Shown: positions 13,801-25,800 of the stretch, piece by piece | Numbering within the stretch: position 1 is the stretch's first letter | Layout of the letters: every line of letters starts with the position of its first letter | Assembly (NCBI GenBank): GCA_026874595.1 | Contig: CM049310.1 | Span: 33,421,558-33,485,557, forward strand | Length of the DNA: 64,000 nucleotides | Direction of reading: 5' to 3' | Origin: Sipunculus nudus | Taxonomy: Eukaryota; Annelida; Sipuncula; Golfingiida; Sipunculidae | Translations under genes and position numbers: made by a program | The notes under the pieces: generated by a model | Databases searched by the model: none | Told to the model about the DNA's origin: nothing | Seen by the model: only the letters and a program-made list of their open reading frames with translations

Positions 13801-16800
13801 TGAATTTTCTCTGATGGAAAAAGATAAAATTTATTTTCCCTGCTGCCTGAACTTCCAGGACTGCTAGAAACTCTGTACAGAGTAAGATCACATTTTGGGG
13901 CCACCACAAAGTAATGAAAGTATCAAATAGAAACTCTGTTCAGCTGACACATTGAGAGGATGAGGACTTACACAGCTTGCTCATCGAGTTCGTTGCCGAT
14001 TTGGTGGCTCATATTTTTCAGTACTCCAACACTGGTCCCAAGGTGATCCAACTGATCGTCTTGAACGTCGATCATCAACTGAAACGATAAGAAGCTGATT
14101 GTCAGAGGTAAAAATAGTAAAGAATGACATTTATTATTATAATTTTAATATTGTTTTGAACAATATGCCAGAAAAGAACAAAAGAATCCCATATTTGATT
14201 TGAATATCTTTTATTACCATAAGATCATTAAATGATAAAATATATTTATGAATAGCGAGTCTGGACAGTCGAGTGGTATAACACTCAGCTCCCTGCGCTG
14301 GAACATGGGTTTGATTCCTGGAGTTGCCATGAGAGTGGGTTGTAGTGACTCGTCCAAGGTTGGTGGTTTTCTCATAGTCCTCTGGTTTCCTCCACCTCTA
14401 TAACCAACCTAATGCCACCATCAAAGCCATAGAGAGTACCTTGTGTTAGTAATAATAACTAGATGTACAATCCATGTGAAATAAATATAGCAAAAAAAAA
14501 AACAAGGGACCCATGGGTCATGGTGCTCAGCTGAAGTTTGAAAAATTTTTGCAAATGCAAAATATGCAAAATATTCTATTGTAATGTTTTTCATTTATAT
14601 AAGCATATGAGAAGCTAAGAGGAAAGGGGCCCTCCTACTTGGTTATAGTAAAGTTCTAAATATATGATTGCAAACTAATACTCTGACAAGACTGTCATGA
14701 AGAAAAATAGTAACAGTTTTGAGATACTGTGATGCATATGAAAAATTTACAGATGGACAGGCAAGTGGACAGAATGGACTAATACCTTTATTTCACTTTC
14801 AAGAGAATAATGCATTTAAGTTTATATATAAGCCTAAAATATAAGTTAAAATATTAGAATTCTAAGTTGCAATCATTATATATCCAGAGTGTAGCTCATA
14901 TTGGGTCATATTATGCATACACATATATTTTATTGTTTTTAAATCACAAATGTTTAAACTGAATTTAAAAGAAAATAATGCCACAACATGGCATCTACAA
15001 GAATATTCCTTGAATCACTATTAAAAAGTTTTGCACATTGGAGTTTTCAGTACATGCTTAATTTTATTCACCAAAATAAAATAAAAGTAATTTCAATAAA
15101 ATAAAACATCTGTTCAAATAAAGTAAACACACTGTTGGTTGAATGAGGGACAAACAATATCATTGTGCTAATTGCTATCTCAGCTATAATTTATTACTGG
15201 AATTAATAGTCAATTTCACACCTGGTGAAGTTTTTACTTTTCTAAAGTAAGGAATTACTTATTTGATGAACATCCACACTTTCATACCAATACACCGCTT
15301 TGTGGACACAATTCAATGTGCTCTTTAATCATTGTAACCCTGGTGGTACAATACAAAATCTAAAATGTAGCATAGCCAAGAATAAAATAAAATACAGAAA
15401 ATTATAACATTCATCTTGTTGATGCACCATATGGGGTGGGAGGGGGGGAGTGCAGGGCAGAGGGGAAGCTTGCTAGTAGTGGCCAAGCTGAGCCAAGGCA
15501 AGCTGCCTGGAGTCAGTTACATAATGCAAGTGAAGGCTGTACTACCAGGTGGGCTAGATGTAAACAACACTTGACATGGTGTATGGAAACTTGAATAAAA
15601 GTTACTCTTTTCAATCAGTTCCTTTGAAATTTCAGATTTTAAAAGATTAAATCCTTATGTATATATGTTGTGAAAATTAAATCAACAATGCTAACAGGGA
15701 AAAAAAGTGCCACTGCCAAAGTTGGACAAAATTTAAGGTATTGATTTTTTATTTATGCTAATAACTTGACAAATTTGCAAAATTCAGATCTAATTTTGGG
15801 TTAACAATTGAATCTTGATTAAATAAAGTTATATTCCTGAAAAAAAGTCTCAAGCTTCAGCAATTCTCATGTTAGGTGAGTAAATATATTTCCTGATTTT
15901 TTAAAAATTGCATTATATTTGGGCCCATAACTTCAAAATAAGACCCAATACTGACCTAATTTTTGGTATGTTCATAGAAAATGTATGGAAGAAAATGAAT
16001 ACTAAATATGATCAAAAACATATTAGTGGTTTTGATTTTAGGCAGCCTTGAAGTGTAACAATGGCTTTTTAATGGAAAACGGAGGTTTTTCCTTAATATC
16101 TCGAAGGAACGAAGTCCTAATGACCCAATTTTCTGTATGGTAGGAGATTTTGGGGACATCTAATGGTATGCAAAGTTTTGGATTCATAGGTGCAACGGTT
16201 TTAAAATGTGCCCTGTTAACAGCTGGACGGCCGGACGGCCAGACGGCCGGACGGACAGACGACGGACAAAGGACCACGACTATAGCTCAGATGACTTATA
16301 GTCAGCTGAGCTCAAAAAAAGGGAGACTGGGATAGGAAGAACTATTTGTGACTTGCAGTGATGTAGTTATGGTTAAGTAATAATCCAAGTACTCAATGCT
16401 TTTACAAAGCCAACAGATACCACTAGTGTCAATTGCACATAATGTTCTATGAGATATTTTATCAAACTCATACAATCATCACTGTAATGTTACTGTACAA
16501 TACTGATTAAGAATAATTTCCAGTTTGCTGTATCAGTTTAGAAAGCTTTGTTTTTTATTCTGATTCCTGTCAAAGGTGTTGACACGTGATTGTATCAATG
16601 TTTGGCTCATCAGAATTTGCAATAACCCTTGTCAGAGCTACTGATAATTATACTAGTTCTCTTGCTTCAATATTGCACAAAAGACCTAGGTAACACTGGT
16701 TTGCCCATAAAATTCATAAACAGTATTTGTGTTATCTCCTCATACAGAAATGTGAAACTATATAGAGACATCTCCAATATTAATCTTCACTGGTAGGCAC

Positions 16801-19800
16801 CTTTCTAGTCGCACAATAAATATATCAAATGAATAAATTAGCTGGTTGAAAGATGGACGATCACAATAACGAACATTAATATGCAGGTAAATAGCAGTTT
16901 TGTCAGTCACTAGAATTCAAATTTTGGCATCATCTGGATTGTGTACAAGTCAATTCAAGTGTTATTTTAATGATTAAAGTTAATTATTCCAATTTTTGCG
17001 ATGGAAGGATTTCAAAGAAACTGACATCTTTCAGGCCATGCTCAAAGGATTTGGTTTACATAAGCTACTTCTGAATACATATTTACTAACGAGAAAGTGA
17101 AAAGAAGAAGAAAAGTTTAATGTCTGGCATAACAAGCACAGTATATCTTATATAAATAGTTCTAATAGACTATGTTTAGGAGTAAAAGTGTAATTTCCAA
17201 AAAGAAGAAAGCTGATATGAGGGAAAAAAAAGAGAATAACCTCAAAAGACAATGGTATGTGTAATTAATAAGGAGGACAATATGAACCTCTAAAGTTATG
17301 AGTGATGGTGTCTGCATTTGCTTCCACAACTAAACCTTCAAAGCAAATGATTTCTTTCTGATCATACTGAGAGACATAATATGGCCCCGTCTTATGACAC
17401 TATGTCATGTCATGAATCATGTGACCTCTTCTGATCTTTTCATACTCAATGCCAGCATCATCATGTGATGATGGATTGAATTGATGGGTCGGTTCCCTTT
17501 TGATCTTGGCATGGCAAATATAAAAATGGACCACTATGTTGTCTGCCAGAGACCAGATCATAAGTGAATCTCCATTGTCTGAAACAAATTTCACCATCGT
17601 TCACCTGCAGGGTTGATAATCAAAGACGAAGAACACGTGTCTCTGCTTTAACGTTACCGATAAACCTAGGAAATATGTCCTTTCTCTTCTGGATTCATTA
17701 GCAGTGATTTTGGTTGAACTTTCTGACCTTCAGGGCTCACAGAGGATGACAATGGAGACTTCAAGGAGACAGGTGTGCCGATGTTGAAGATACTCAGATC
17801 AGGTGCTCAAACATCTTTTCAATTACTCAGACAATAGAACAGGCTTTTTATACACACAGTAAACAAAGGTTTTATTCCTTGTCTGGAGGATCTTAGGTCA
17901 AGGTCTTAACCATAATGTTAATGGTCATCGTTAGATCAAGTACCGTCTTTACCACTCTGGACCAGTGACCTATATAGCATGAATATTTGTTTCTGCTCTG
18001 AAGTATTCTGAAGTTCTATTTCTGGGATGGCTTACCATTGGAACGGTTCACCTGCTCATGTCATATAATCAAACTAGAAAGCACTAGAAACAGAGCAAGA
18101 ATCCCTGCAAATGCCAGACTTCTATCCAGATAGCATCCTAAATTTAATACAAAGAAATCAATAGACTTTCTTAATAGTTATTGAATATATATTCCCCAAT
18201 ATATCAGCAGCAGATGCAAAAATGCTAAAATCTGCTACATCTGCAGGTATATATTAACACAAATTTTTTCTGTACCAACTTTTTCATCCAGATCAATTTG
18301 AAAATTAATCAAATATTTAATTATCTGGTCCAATTTCTCCAAAAGATTAGTTTTTTACATTAACCTCTGTATATTAGACTACATACAGAAGTCTTTATTC
18401 TACAGATATGTCTTAGGACAACAGGCATGCATGTGATCAATTGGAAGGACAACAGAAATGATTATGTGACAGATTGGAAGAACAACAAACATGAATCTAT
18501 TAGACTGGATCTCTGATAAATCAGAAGAACAATAGACATGGATCTGTGTTAGATCAGAAGGATAACAGATATGGATCTGTGATAGATTAGAAGGACAACA
18601 GATATGGATCTGTTATAGATCAGAAGGACAACAGGTATGGATCTGTGATGGATCAGAAATACACCAAACATTGACCTGTGATAGATCAGAAGGACAACAG
18701 ACATGGATCTGTGATAGATCAGAAGGACAGCAGACATGGATCTGTGATACATCTGTGATTGATCAGAAGGACAGCAGACATGGATCTGTTACAGAATAGG
18801 AAAACAAAAGAATTTGGCCTGTAACAAAATAAGAAGACAACATCCAAGTGCCTGTAACAGAATAAAAGGAAAACAGACCCAGGCCTGTAACAGACTAGGA
18901 AAACAACAGTCATGGGCCTGTGACAGATCAAGAAGAAAACAGACATGGGCCTGTTACAGATTACAAGACAACAGACATGGGCCTGTAACAGAATTGGAAG
19001 CGAACAGACATGGGCCTGTAACAGAATAAAAGACAACAGACATGGGCCTGTAACAGAATAAGAAGAAAACAGACATGGGCCTGTAACAGAATAAAAGACA
19101 ACAGACATGGGCCTGTAGCAGAATAAGAAGAAAACAGACATGGGCTTGTAACAGAATAAAAGACAACAGACATGGGCCTGTAGCAGAATAAGAAGAAAAC
19201 AGACAAGGGCCTGTAACAGAATAAAAGACAACAGACATGGGCCTGTAACAGAAGAAGAAGACAACAGACATAGGCCTGTAACAGAATAGGAAGACAACAG
19301 ACATGGGCCTGTAACAGATTTAGAAGACAACAGACATAGGCCTGTAACAAAATAAAAGACAACAGGCTTAGACCTGTAACAGAATAGGAAGACAACAGAC
19401 ATGGGCCTGTTACAGAATAAAAAAGAGAACTTTCATGAGCAAGACAACAGCCATCAGCCTGTAACAGAATAAGAAGACAACAGATATGGGAAAAGGAAAG
19501 ATAACAGATATGGATCTGTGACAGAATGGCAAGGAGCGACAGTAGGTATGGCTATAATTGGATATGACATCTTGTGTGACAGATGAAGATGACTTACAAG
19601 TGAATCACTTTTAAAAGAATAATACCTATATGTATCATATATAAAGAGACACTGGAGAGGATTCCAGATATAAAAATAAACCTGCCATTCTATACAGTAA
19701 TAACCATGCTTGATGCCATATTCATGCATTGTTGTTTTCATGTGGTCTTCTGACAAGATTAAAATAGACTCCCCAGGTTCCAGCTGGCCCTAATGTCTGC

Positions 19801-22800
19801 CGGCCCACACATACAGGAAATCTTCAAGTAAACACCTGCCGATCCAGGAGGATACCCACAACATAATGGTGATACCAGGACATCATAATTCATCCAACAA
19901 TATTATAAAAATCTCAGACTGCCTCAGATGGTCCTAACAATAAGTATGATCTCTCCAAAATAAAAATCGGCACAATGGTCCACAGTCTTAATTATGTGGT
20001 TGCAAGATGGTGTCAAATGATCCATTTTTGTTATGCTAATGCTTTCTTTGTCTCTGGGTTCTGAATGACTCATAACTGAGACCACAAGTGAGCCATAATC
20101 ACTTCTGGTTTCGGCTGCCATACAATACTTCACAAAAGTAAAACATTCAAAATGTCAAATAAAAAGTGTCCCATTCAAATTAAAAAGGAAATCCTATCAC
20201 TTTGGAGGTTACTCATACCACCACTTGCATCAAAAAACAAAAAGATATGGACCAATCATTACACAAAAATTTTTACAGTCACGTAAACTTTAACCTAAAA
20301 TTTCAGAAGAAAATAAGTTTGAAATTATGTATGTAGTCCATGATCCATTCTATGCTTGTGTGTGTATTCATTATATGTGGAAGGCATATTAGACACAATA
20401 ATCTGTATATTGTGTACAGTTTTTAGTAGCAATAGGGAATGCAGTGGTACAAGATGTCAGTCCCAAGTATGCAATTTACTGTTTAAGCTCAAGTGGGATA
20501 TTACATCTGTCCCTCATGTATGTTCACCCCTTTTTTTGCATACATCAAAATTTGTGATATTAAATAGGGTAGTTCCTACACCAAATATTTCTCCTTGTGT
20601 AGATCAGATCATCGGGCTGATCATTCAGTTCAACAAGTGACCCATGGGTCATGACGCTCAGCTGACTGGGAAGAGATTCGCAAAAGGAAATTTTATCATC
20701 TGAATAGTAGTATATATCCATTCAACTGAAGCATCAAACAGATTAACCAACAGGCCAAGATTGTGTCTGTATTTTTATATATATAAAAAATAGAGAAAAA
20801 ATGCATAAACTTAAAAAAAATACAGGTGGCTCCACCAGTCTGCAAAAACTAATAAAAACACTTAATGGTCAATATCCATGTAAAGAATCATGGTGATCTC
20901 TGCATTAGTTGTTCAGATACTTCAGCTTTTGTATCAAATCTTCATTATTCTGAGGGAAACTTTGGAGTCCTATAGCTTGAAGGATATGGGAAACAGAGAC
21001 CTAATTTCAGGTTTCCACAGACACATTTCATGGGCCTCCTTGCATGACAAGAATGAAGATTTTGGGTCCAGTTGTTACAATTTGTGCCATGTTAACAGAT
21101 GACAGCATCCTTAAAGGTCTCAAAAATAGAAAAAAAAATCGAAAAATTGAATAAAATATTGGTGGCACCACCAGACTGCAGAAACTGATGAAACACTTCA
21201 TAATCAATATCCATGCAACAAATCATGGTGATCTCTGCATCAGTTGTTCAGATACTTCAGCTTTTGTATCAAATCTTCATTATTCTGAGGGAAACTTTGG
21301 AGTCCTATAGCTTGAAGGATATGGGAAACAGAGACCTAATTTCAGGTTTCCACAGACACATTATATGGGCCTCCTTGCATGGCAAGAATGAAGATTCTAG
21401 GTCCAGTTGTTACAATTTGTACCTTGTAGACAGATAACCACATCTTTAAAGGTCTCAAAAATATAGAAAAAATTCGTAAAAATTTGAAAACAAGGGACCT
21501 ATGGGTCACGACGCTCAGCTGTTATATATGATAAAAAAATATTATTTAGAAATGAGGCACATGCTGGTTTTGTGTGGTAATAAATGTAAGCTGTATTATG
21601 AGTTGTTGTTGTTTAGCTTATGTATGATTTTGATAGTACCTTTGGAGACAGGGAAGAGGATTGATTTCATTTATTTTATTAACAAATGGAGTACTACTGT
21701 CACACAGATTTTGACTTGGCCATATAACTTATAAGCAGAACATATAATATAAGAGTTTAACTATTTATTAAAAAAATTACAAATATTGTCCCAAATATAA
21801 TTTTTATTAAAAACAATAAGAGAATCATAAGATTTTTTAAAATGAAATATAATTGATATGATTATTAAAATAATATTAAAGAATATATTCATGAATGCAT
21901 TCATGAATACATTTTGAAAGTATTTGCACGAGTATTCATATACTTTCATTTTTACCTGAATTCCCATTCTTTATGCGAGAAATTTTATAATGGAGTACAT
22001 AATCATATTCGTATTTAAATACAATTACAAAGTATTCGCACCATGTCTGGTATTTATTCAGTTTTCACCAAACAATGATGTTGAGAATCCAGAATATACA
22101 AAATTCACACATTTAAATAATGATCATAAGTACCTGGTTTTATGGCTATTATTTATATTAAAAAATAACTGTAAAAAATTCATTTTGGACTAATTTCTCA
22201 TCAATGTACACACTAGACACAGTAGGAATCTAGATTAATATTATCAACTGCATCTTTGTCTATCATTAATTTCCTTCATATAATCCTTAATGATTAGTAA
22301 TGAATAATATGATTTACTTCTTTATCATTAAAAATGAACTGAAAAATGCCATAGGTGACTGCATGGTGTTATTTGGAATATGTGACATTCTACCCATCGA
22401 TACAAGATTCTTATATCATCAGTAACTGCAAGTTAATTTCCTGTTATTATAAACTAACAAATTCCTTTTCTATTTTTCTTTAATTTGTTATTAAAAACCA
22501 ATAAAAATTTATTAATTTATTGTTTATTGTTATGTTGTTGGTTAAAACTACTAGATGAGTTGGGTTGAACACCTGGATCAACTGTGGCTGGCCATCAGCT
22601 GCCTGGATTCTCCCCTCAAGCGTGCATAATTTGATGAAAGGTCAACAAGGTCAACATACAGGTGACTCAAGAGGGGCTGGAGAGAGCCAAAGTCTGACAG
22701 GGTCTCATAAAAAACATTAATAAAAGCTACAATATTTGGCAAATTTCTTTCAGCTTTCTAAACTAAAAAGCTGAAATCCTTATGTGTGCATGATATGAAA

Positions 22801-25800
22801 ATTATATCAACAGTGCTCACGGGAAACAAACGTGCCATGGTCACAGTTGGGCAAAATTTAAGGTACTAATTTTATATTTATACTAATAACTTATAAAATT
22901 TGAAAAATTCAGAACTAATTTTGGGTATTCAATTGAATCTTGATTAAATAATGTTACATCCCTGACAAAAAAGATCTCTAGCTTCAGCAATGCCCTTGTT
23001 AAGGGAGTAAATATATTTCTTGATTTTTTACAAAGTGCATTATGTTTGGGCCCATAACTTAAAAAAAATACACAATACTGACATCATTTCTGGCATGTGC
23101 ATAGTGAATGTATAGAAAAATATGTATATTATATATGATCAAAGTCAGATCAGTGGTTTTGATATTAGGCAGTCTTAAAGTGTAACATTGGGTTTTTAAT
23201 GGAAAAATGAAGTTTTTCATTGATATCTCGAAGGAATTAAGTCCTAGTGACCAAATTCTTGGCATGGTAGGGGATTTTGGAGAAATCTAACTGTATGCCA
23301 AATTTAAGGAACTTAGAGCTGAAGCTTGGGAGCTGAGCTCTAGCAAACTGCATAACACTAGCAATATGTGACATGGTGCTTGAAAACTTGAAAAAAATCT
23401 ACAGTTTTTGATCAACTGGTTTCAAATTATTGGTGTTAACAGTTGAAATGCTAACAAAAACATGCTGTGAAAATTAAATCCACAGCAGTTACAGCAAAAA
23501 AATGTGCCATGGTCAAAGTTGGGCAAAATTTAAGGTACCAATTTTTTATTTTTATTAATATTTTAAAAAATTTAAAAGATTTTCATCTAATTTTGGGTAT
23601 ACAATTTAATTTTGATTAATTAAAGTTATATTACTGGAAAAAAGGTCCACAGCTTTAACATTTTTTGTGTTAAGTGATCAAATATCTTTCCTTATTTTTT
23701 TCAAAATGCATTATGTTTGGGCCCAGAACTTTTTTAAATTAAATAATACAGACATAATTTCTGGCATGTACATAGAAACTATATAGAGGAATATTTATGG
23801 TAAATATGAGGAAAAACATATGAGTGGTTTTGATATTAGGCAGTCCTAAAGTGTGAAAATAGGTTTTTAATAAAAAATTGAGGTTTTTCCTTAATTTCTC
23901 AAAGGAACGAAGTTGCAAAGACCCAGTTTTCGGCTTGGTAGGAGATCTTGGGGACATCTAACATTATGCCGAATTTTGGATTCCTAGGTCTTACAGTTTC
24001 AAAACGTGCCACATCTACGGACGGAGGGACGGACGGACGGACGGACGGACAGACGGACGGACGACGGACAATGGACCACGACTATAGCTCAGATGACTTA
24101 TAGTCAGCTGAGCTAAAAAACCTGTACAAATACAGGTGGTGCCACCAGTCTGCAGAAACTGATGAAACACTCCATGATCAATATCCATGCAAACAATTAT
24201 GGTGATCTCTGCATTAGTTGTTCAGAGACTTCAGCTTTTGTATCAAATTTTCCATTATTCTGAGCTGTACTTTGGAGTGCCATAGCTCAAAGGATATGGG
24301 TAACAGAGACCTAATTTCAGGTTTCCATGGAGACTTTTCATGGGTCTCCCCATGTGTCAAGAATGAAGATTCTAGGTCAAGTTGTTACGATTTGTGCCCT
24401 GTTAACAGATGTTCACATTTTTAAAGGTCTCAAAAATAGAGAAAACAATTTGTAAAGAATTGAATAATACAGGTGGCACCACCAGCCTGCAGAAACTGAT
24501 GGAACATCTCATGATCAATATGTGTGCCAAAAATCATGACCATCAGTGATGTAGTTAATGAGATATTGAAGTTTTTGTATGAAATTTTTTACTATTCTGG
24601 GGGTACTTTGGGGCCCCATAGCTTGAAGAATATGGATAACAGGACCTCATTTCTGGTTTCCAAGGAGATTTTTCATGGACCTCTTAGAATGTCAAGTTAC
24701 AAGATTCTAGGTCCAGCGGTTACGATTTGTGCCTGGTTAATGGACAGACAGACGGAGAGACGGACAGACAGACGATGGACAAAGAGTGATCGCTATAGCT
24801 CAGATGACTTACAGTCAGCTGAGCTAAAAATTCATCCTGCACTGTAAATACATGGGTTGAAAACAGTTAAAATCTCAAACGTTCAATATTCTCAAATGAC
24901 CATGTATCATGCATACAGATATATGGGACATGACTTTCTGGTAGAAACAAGATTTAAATGTTTTCAAATTGTGATTTTTCAATAACTTTGTTAAAATAAA
25001 GATGTAATTTGCACAAAAAAAGTCTGTGTACATAGGAACTAATGGTGGTGTCCCAGATTTCCAGAATCTTATATGTGTCAAATACATGATTATCGTGCTG
25101 GCTGTGGACTTATTTACTTTAACAAAGAAGGCCTTTGTTTGTTTTTCAGAACGAGTGATAATTAGGTTCTGAATCTCTGCTGGGCTTCCATTAGACCCAC
25201 ACAAAACCTGAAAAAAATGCAAAAAATAGGCTGCAACTGGGATGGTACGTTCATCAGCAAACTGTCGCTGTCACTTAGGTAGGGGGCTGTTCCAATCTTT
25301 CTCATTTATTAGATGATGGGATGGTCTTATTCCGTCGATAGCGAGGACTCGTTTATAAAAAACAAGGGACCTATGGGTCACAATGCTCAGCTGTTATATA
25401 TGATAAAAAAATATTATTTAGAAATGAGGCACATGCTGGTTTTGAGTGGTAATAAATATAAGCTGTATTATGAGTTGTTGTTGTTTAGCTTATGTATGAT
25501 TTTGATAGTACCTTTGGAGACAGGGAAGAGGATTGATTTCATTTATTTTATTAACAAATGGAGTACTAATGTCACACAGATTTTGACTTGGCCATATAAC
25601 TTATAAGCAGAACATATAATATAAGAGTTTAACTATTTATTAAAAAAATTAAAATATTGTCCCAAATATAATTTTTATTAAAAATAATAAGAGAATCATA
25701 TGATTTTTTAAAATGAAATATAACTGATATGATTATTAAAATAATATTAAAGAATATATTCATGAATGCATTCATGAATACATTTTGAAAGTATTTGCAC

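Larger units (their letters stand above)
20633..24826 (+). mobile_element. Helentron-like element with four core modules, interrupted by a nested copy
   Basis: The 5' end ACAAGTGACCCATGGGTCA, GACGCTCAGCTGA is at 20633. The 3' end is at 24826 (GACAGACGG-type tract, then GCTATAGCTCAGATGAC..GTCAGCTGAGCTA). The interior is a tandem of ~339-bp core modules beginning with GGTGGNNCCACCAG near 20823, 21162, 24130 and 24470. Between the second and third modules sits a complete 2.6-kb element (21490-24116). Removing it restores module spacing, so the outer element was there first. Confidence 0.8.

Noticed and set aside
14255-14330. A functional tRNA gene
   Set aside because: A and B boxes are present but no full acceptor or anticodon stems can be formed; it is the head of a SINE.
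18719-19402. 227-codon minus-strand ORF with repeated aromatic/valine residues, as a membrane or repeat protein gene
   Set aside because: It is a translation of a 32-33-bp minisatellite, open in several frames at once, with no non-repeat coding flank or splice context.
18412-19530. CRISPR-like array
   Set aside because: Units are contiguous 32-33-bp tandem repeats without unique spacers, in an animal intron.
21501-22193. Short ORFs repeated at 21501, 25313/25861 and 45596 as a conserved protein family
   Set aside because: Similarity follows from the element copies being recent; substitutions do not respect codons, one reading frame is interrupted in copy C, and composition is that of AT-rich DNA.
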